A stretch of 7,800 nt of DNA, taken from NCBI GenBank assembly GCA_937138955.1, contig CAKZPJ010000771.1, positions 1 through 7,800 of the forward strand, read 5' to 3'. This document shows, in pieces, positions 6,019 through 7,800 of this stretch; position 1 is the first letter of the stretch, and the number at the start of each line of letters is the position of its first letter. A program made the translations under genes and the position numbers. This DNA is from an uncultured Flammeovirgaceae bacterium. GTDB taxonomy: Bacteria > Bacteroidota > Bacteroidia > Cytophagales > Cyclobacteriaceae. Below the pieces are notes generated by a model that saw only the letters and a program-made list of their open reading frames with translations, did no database searches and was not told where the DNA came from.

Positions 6019-6951
6019 ATGAAGCAGTTGAACCGGATCATCCGGGACTATTTTGGCTTTTCGGCTACCGAACTTCGAGGATTCTGGATTTTGCTACTTT
6101 TTGCATTATTTCTACTTGCAATACCGCCAATCACTAAAAGGGTGTTTCTGCAATTATCTCGTCCTTCTACTCATCCGGCCAAATTGGATAGCCTCATCAC
6201 GCTACTTGAACAATCGGTGCCAGATCGTTTGACTAATGACAAAAAATTCGTTGTCAAAACTAATTACCTACGGTTCAACCCTAATAATGCTTCTCGAGAG
6301 ACATTGATACAAAACAATATACCGAGCTGGCTGGCGGATCGGATAATAAAGTATAGGAACAAAGGTGGAACATATAGAAAAAAGCGTGACCTACTTAAAA
6401 TTTATGGTTTTTCGGAAGACTTATACGCGCAATTAGAGAATTACATAGTAGTACCTAAGAAAGCTGCGTACGGTTCTCAAAAAAAGGTGACTGCTTCTGT
6501 TACCTCATATTCTAAACGCAAAGAATATCGTACGTTTAAGAAGAAGAAATTAGTTGCCTTTGATATTAACCAAGCAGACTCGGTTCAACTAAAGCAGATA
6601 CCCGGTATCGGTACTGTTCTATCAGCTCGAATCATACGGTTTCGAGATAAGCTGGGGGGCTTACATTCCGAACGGCAGTTTAAAGAAGTTTATCAGATTA
6701 GCGATGAAGCCGCCCGGAATCTGCAAAAATACACCTATATTTCAACTGAATATGAAGTTGATCGATTGAGTATTAATACGGATGACGTTTCGGTTTTAGC
6801 CCAGCATCCGTATATTTCATATCAATTAGCTCGGGCAATTTTTAACCATCGGAAAAACTACGGTGATTTTTTGCGTATTGAAGACTGTAGGGAAGTATAT
6901 TTAATGGAGGACTCTATTTTTCAGAATATCGCTCCGTATCTAGGTTTATAA
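6019..6951 (+). CDS. Membrane-anchored ComEA-like protein with three helix-hairpin-helix domains
   Basis: The 310-residue protein starts with a short basic/aromatic cytoplasmic segment (RDYFGFSATELRGF), then one membrane span at about 22-37. A linker leads to three helix-hairpin-helix units of about 60 residues: about 85-144, 181-241 and 249-309. The second is canonical, with FDINQADS (181-188) and the hairpin IPGIGTVLSARI (194-205). The first (IPSWLADRIIKYR) and third (HPYISYQLARAIF) lack the GIG hairpin and are degenerate. A lysine/arginine-rich stretch at 165-177 lies between the first two. Helix-hairpin-helix units bind the DNA backbone without sequence specificity, and ComEA proteins hold incoming DNA during natural transformation. 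The single anchor fits periplasmic DNA capture, but such proteins are common in Bacteroidota and mostly uncharacterised, so this role is inference. The DUF4011-type gene begins 12 bp downstream, which implies co-transcription. Confidence 0.85.
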   Translation: MKQLNRIIRDYFGFSATELRGFWILLLFALFLLAIPPITKRVFLQLSRPSTHPAKLDSLITLLEQSVPDRLTNDKKFVVKTNYLRFNPNNASRETLIQNNIPSWLADRIIKYRNKGGTYRKKRDLLKIYGFSEDLYAQLENYIVVPKKAAYGSQKKVTASVTSYSKRKEYRTFKKKKLVAFDINQADSVQLKQIPGIGTVLSARIIRFRDKLGGLHSERQFKEVYQISDEAARNLQKYTYISTEYEVDRLSINTDDVSVLAQHPYISYQLARAIFNHRKNYGDFLRIEDCREVYLMEDSIFQNIAPYLGL

Positions 6952-6963
6952 TCAAATCTTAAA

Positions 6964-7800
6964 ATGCAACGTATTTTACAATCCTATTTACGTCGGCTTA
7001 CTAATCTTAACAGCACCAATCGGTCGTTGTATTTACCTCGTCTATCAACTCGTCAGCACCTAGATATTCAAGAAGTTAACTTCTCTAACAATTTTTCCTC
7101 GTTCAAACTGGTCGAATGGCTTATTGCTGGAGGAAAACATGAAGTTAAAGGTGTACCTCAAGGTATTATTCCGTTAGCTCCTGTAGCCGATAGTCGGCAA
7201 GCTACAGCGGCACCAGTAAGTCAGGTTCTTCGGCAGATTGTTCGTACAGATAAGTTTCTAAACGAAGAGCAGGGCACGCACGATTTATACGTGGGTTGGC
7301 CGTTTATTCGTGGACAGTTTCAAGATGGCACTCCCGTTCGTTGTCCCTTGTTATTTTTTCCAATTGAATTACGGCAGCAAGAAATTACTGGGCTAGGAAG
7401 ACAGTGGGTTTTATCGTTGCGAGAGGGAGAGAGTATCATGCTAAACCGAAGCTTTCTGCTTTCTTACGCCCATCGCCATAATCTTCCCTTCAATGAATTG
7501 TTAAGCGAACCTAACTTTGATGAGTTTGATCGCGATAGCCGAGTGTTTCGAACCAGTCTATACCAGTTGTTTAAAGAGACTGAGATTGAACTAAATTTTA
7601 ACCAGGAGCTATTTGTAGATGAGTTAAGTTCTTTTCGAGGATTTACCAAAGAAGAATTCAAGGAAGAAACCGATCCTGGGATTTTAAAGCTATATCCTGA
7701 AGCAGTTTTAGGCGTTTTTCCTCAATCGGGCTCATACCTGGTTCCTGATTACCAGCGGTTTCTGTCTCATGATCACATTCCTGATATTAAAGAATTTTTC
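6964..7800 (+). CDS. DUF4011-type protein, N-terminal part (probable superfamily 1 helicase; truncated by window end)
   Basis: The frame is open from the ATG at 6964 to the right edge (279 codons, no stop). The start reads RRLTNLNSTNRSLYLPRL, matching the family's opening pattern of an arginine-rich helix followed by a conserved asparagine motif. Residues about 108-136 (DLYVGWPFIRG, then RCPLLFFPIEL) match the conserved strand block in which related proteins read roughly LflalG..W followed by APLlLvPVeL. LYPEAVLGVFPQSGSYL at 243-259 resembles the family segment ahead of the helicase. DUF4011 proteins usually continue into an SF1-type ATPase/helicase and sometimes a Vsr/DUF559-type nuclease, but none of that is inside the window. 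No signal peptide is seen, so it is probably cytoplasmic. Some DUF4011-helicase-nuclease proteins have been proposed as phage-defence genes, but whether this one is cannot be judged here. It lies 12 bp after the helix-hairpin-helix gene. Confidence 0.75.
   Translation, partial: MQRILQSYLRRLTNLNSTNRSLYLPRLSTRQHLDIQEVNFSNNFSSFKLVEWLIAGGKHEVKGVPQGIIPLAPVADSRQATAAPVSQVLRQIVRTDKFLNEEQGTHDLYVGWPFIRGQFQDGTPVRCPLLFFPIELRQQEITGLGRQWVLSLREGESIMLNRSFLLSYAHRHNLPFNELLSEPNFDEFDRDSRVFRTSLYQLFKETEIELNFNQELFVDELSSFRGFTKEEFKEETDPGILKLYPEAVLGVFPQSGSYLVPDYQRFLSHDHIPDIKEFF

Noticed and set aside
6033..6045. Inverted repeat CCGGAT-C-ATCCGG near the start of the helix-hairpin-helix gene.
   Set aside because: It lies within codons 5-9 of a good coding sequence and has a different layout (1-nt centre) from the intergenic CCGGA hairpins. 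Chance is adequate.
7464..7661. A 65-codon - strand open frame inside the DUF4011 gene.
   Set aside because: Serine/asparagine-rich shadow of the + strand coding sequence, with no domain and no context.

Overview
The window looks like a chromosomal segment of a Bacteroidota bacterium, most likely of the Cytophagales or a related group. This is inferred from several traits: no recognisable Shine-Dalgarno sequences ahead of the genes, moderate AT-richness, Tat signals of the RRDFLxKASLGG type, a lipoprotein-type exported sugar epimerase, a membrane-anchored triple helix-hairpin-helix protein, and intergenic DNA built from short dispersed repeats. Everything credible is coded on the + strand. 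No tRNA, rRNA, CRISPR array, transposase or integrase is visible.

Layout. Positions 2-79 hold the last 25 codons of an unidentified gene. Positions 180-1580 and 1691-3118 are two tandem paralogues of the enolase superfamily (mandelate racemase/muconate lactonizing enzyme type). Both carry the same Tat signal, and a perfect 20-bp REP-like palindrome lies between them. A 180-bp spacer follows, with a GC hairpin and AT-rich repeat words that mirror, in inverted orientation, those upstream of the first paralogue. Next come a bile acid:sodium symporter (BASS) family transporter (3299-4438) and, 3 bp later, an exported AGE-family (N-acylglucosamine/cellobiose 2-epimerase-like) lipoprotein (4442-5842). 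After a 176-bp spacer there is a second unit: a membrane-anchored ComEA-type helix-hairpin-helix protein (6019-6951) and, 12 bp on, the N-terminal 279 residues of a DUF4011-type protein (6964 to the window end), a family that normally continues into a superfamily 1 helicase.

How the genes may work together (inference). The first four complete genes resemble a small carbohydrate or sugar-acid module. Two periplasmic enolase-superfamily enzymes would dehydrate or isomerise sugar acids, a BASS transporter would take up a resulting organic (keto) acid, and an envelope-anchored epimerase would interconvert sugars before uptake. The unusual point is that enzyme classes normally found in the cytoplasm are exported here. 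The last two genes look like an unrelated DNA-binding/helicase pair, possibly linked to DNA uptake, repair or defence.

No stretch longer than 300 bp lacks a gene. I do not see a complete, obviously new defence or mobile system. The best leads are the exported enzyme/transporter module, the identical signal peptides on diverged paralogues, the inverted dispersed repeats around the pair, and the DUF4011 gene running off the right edge.
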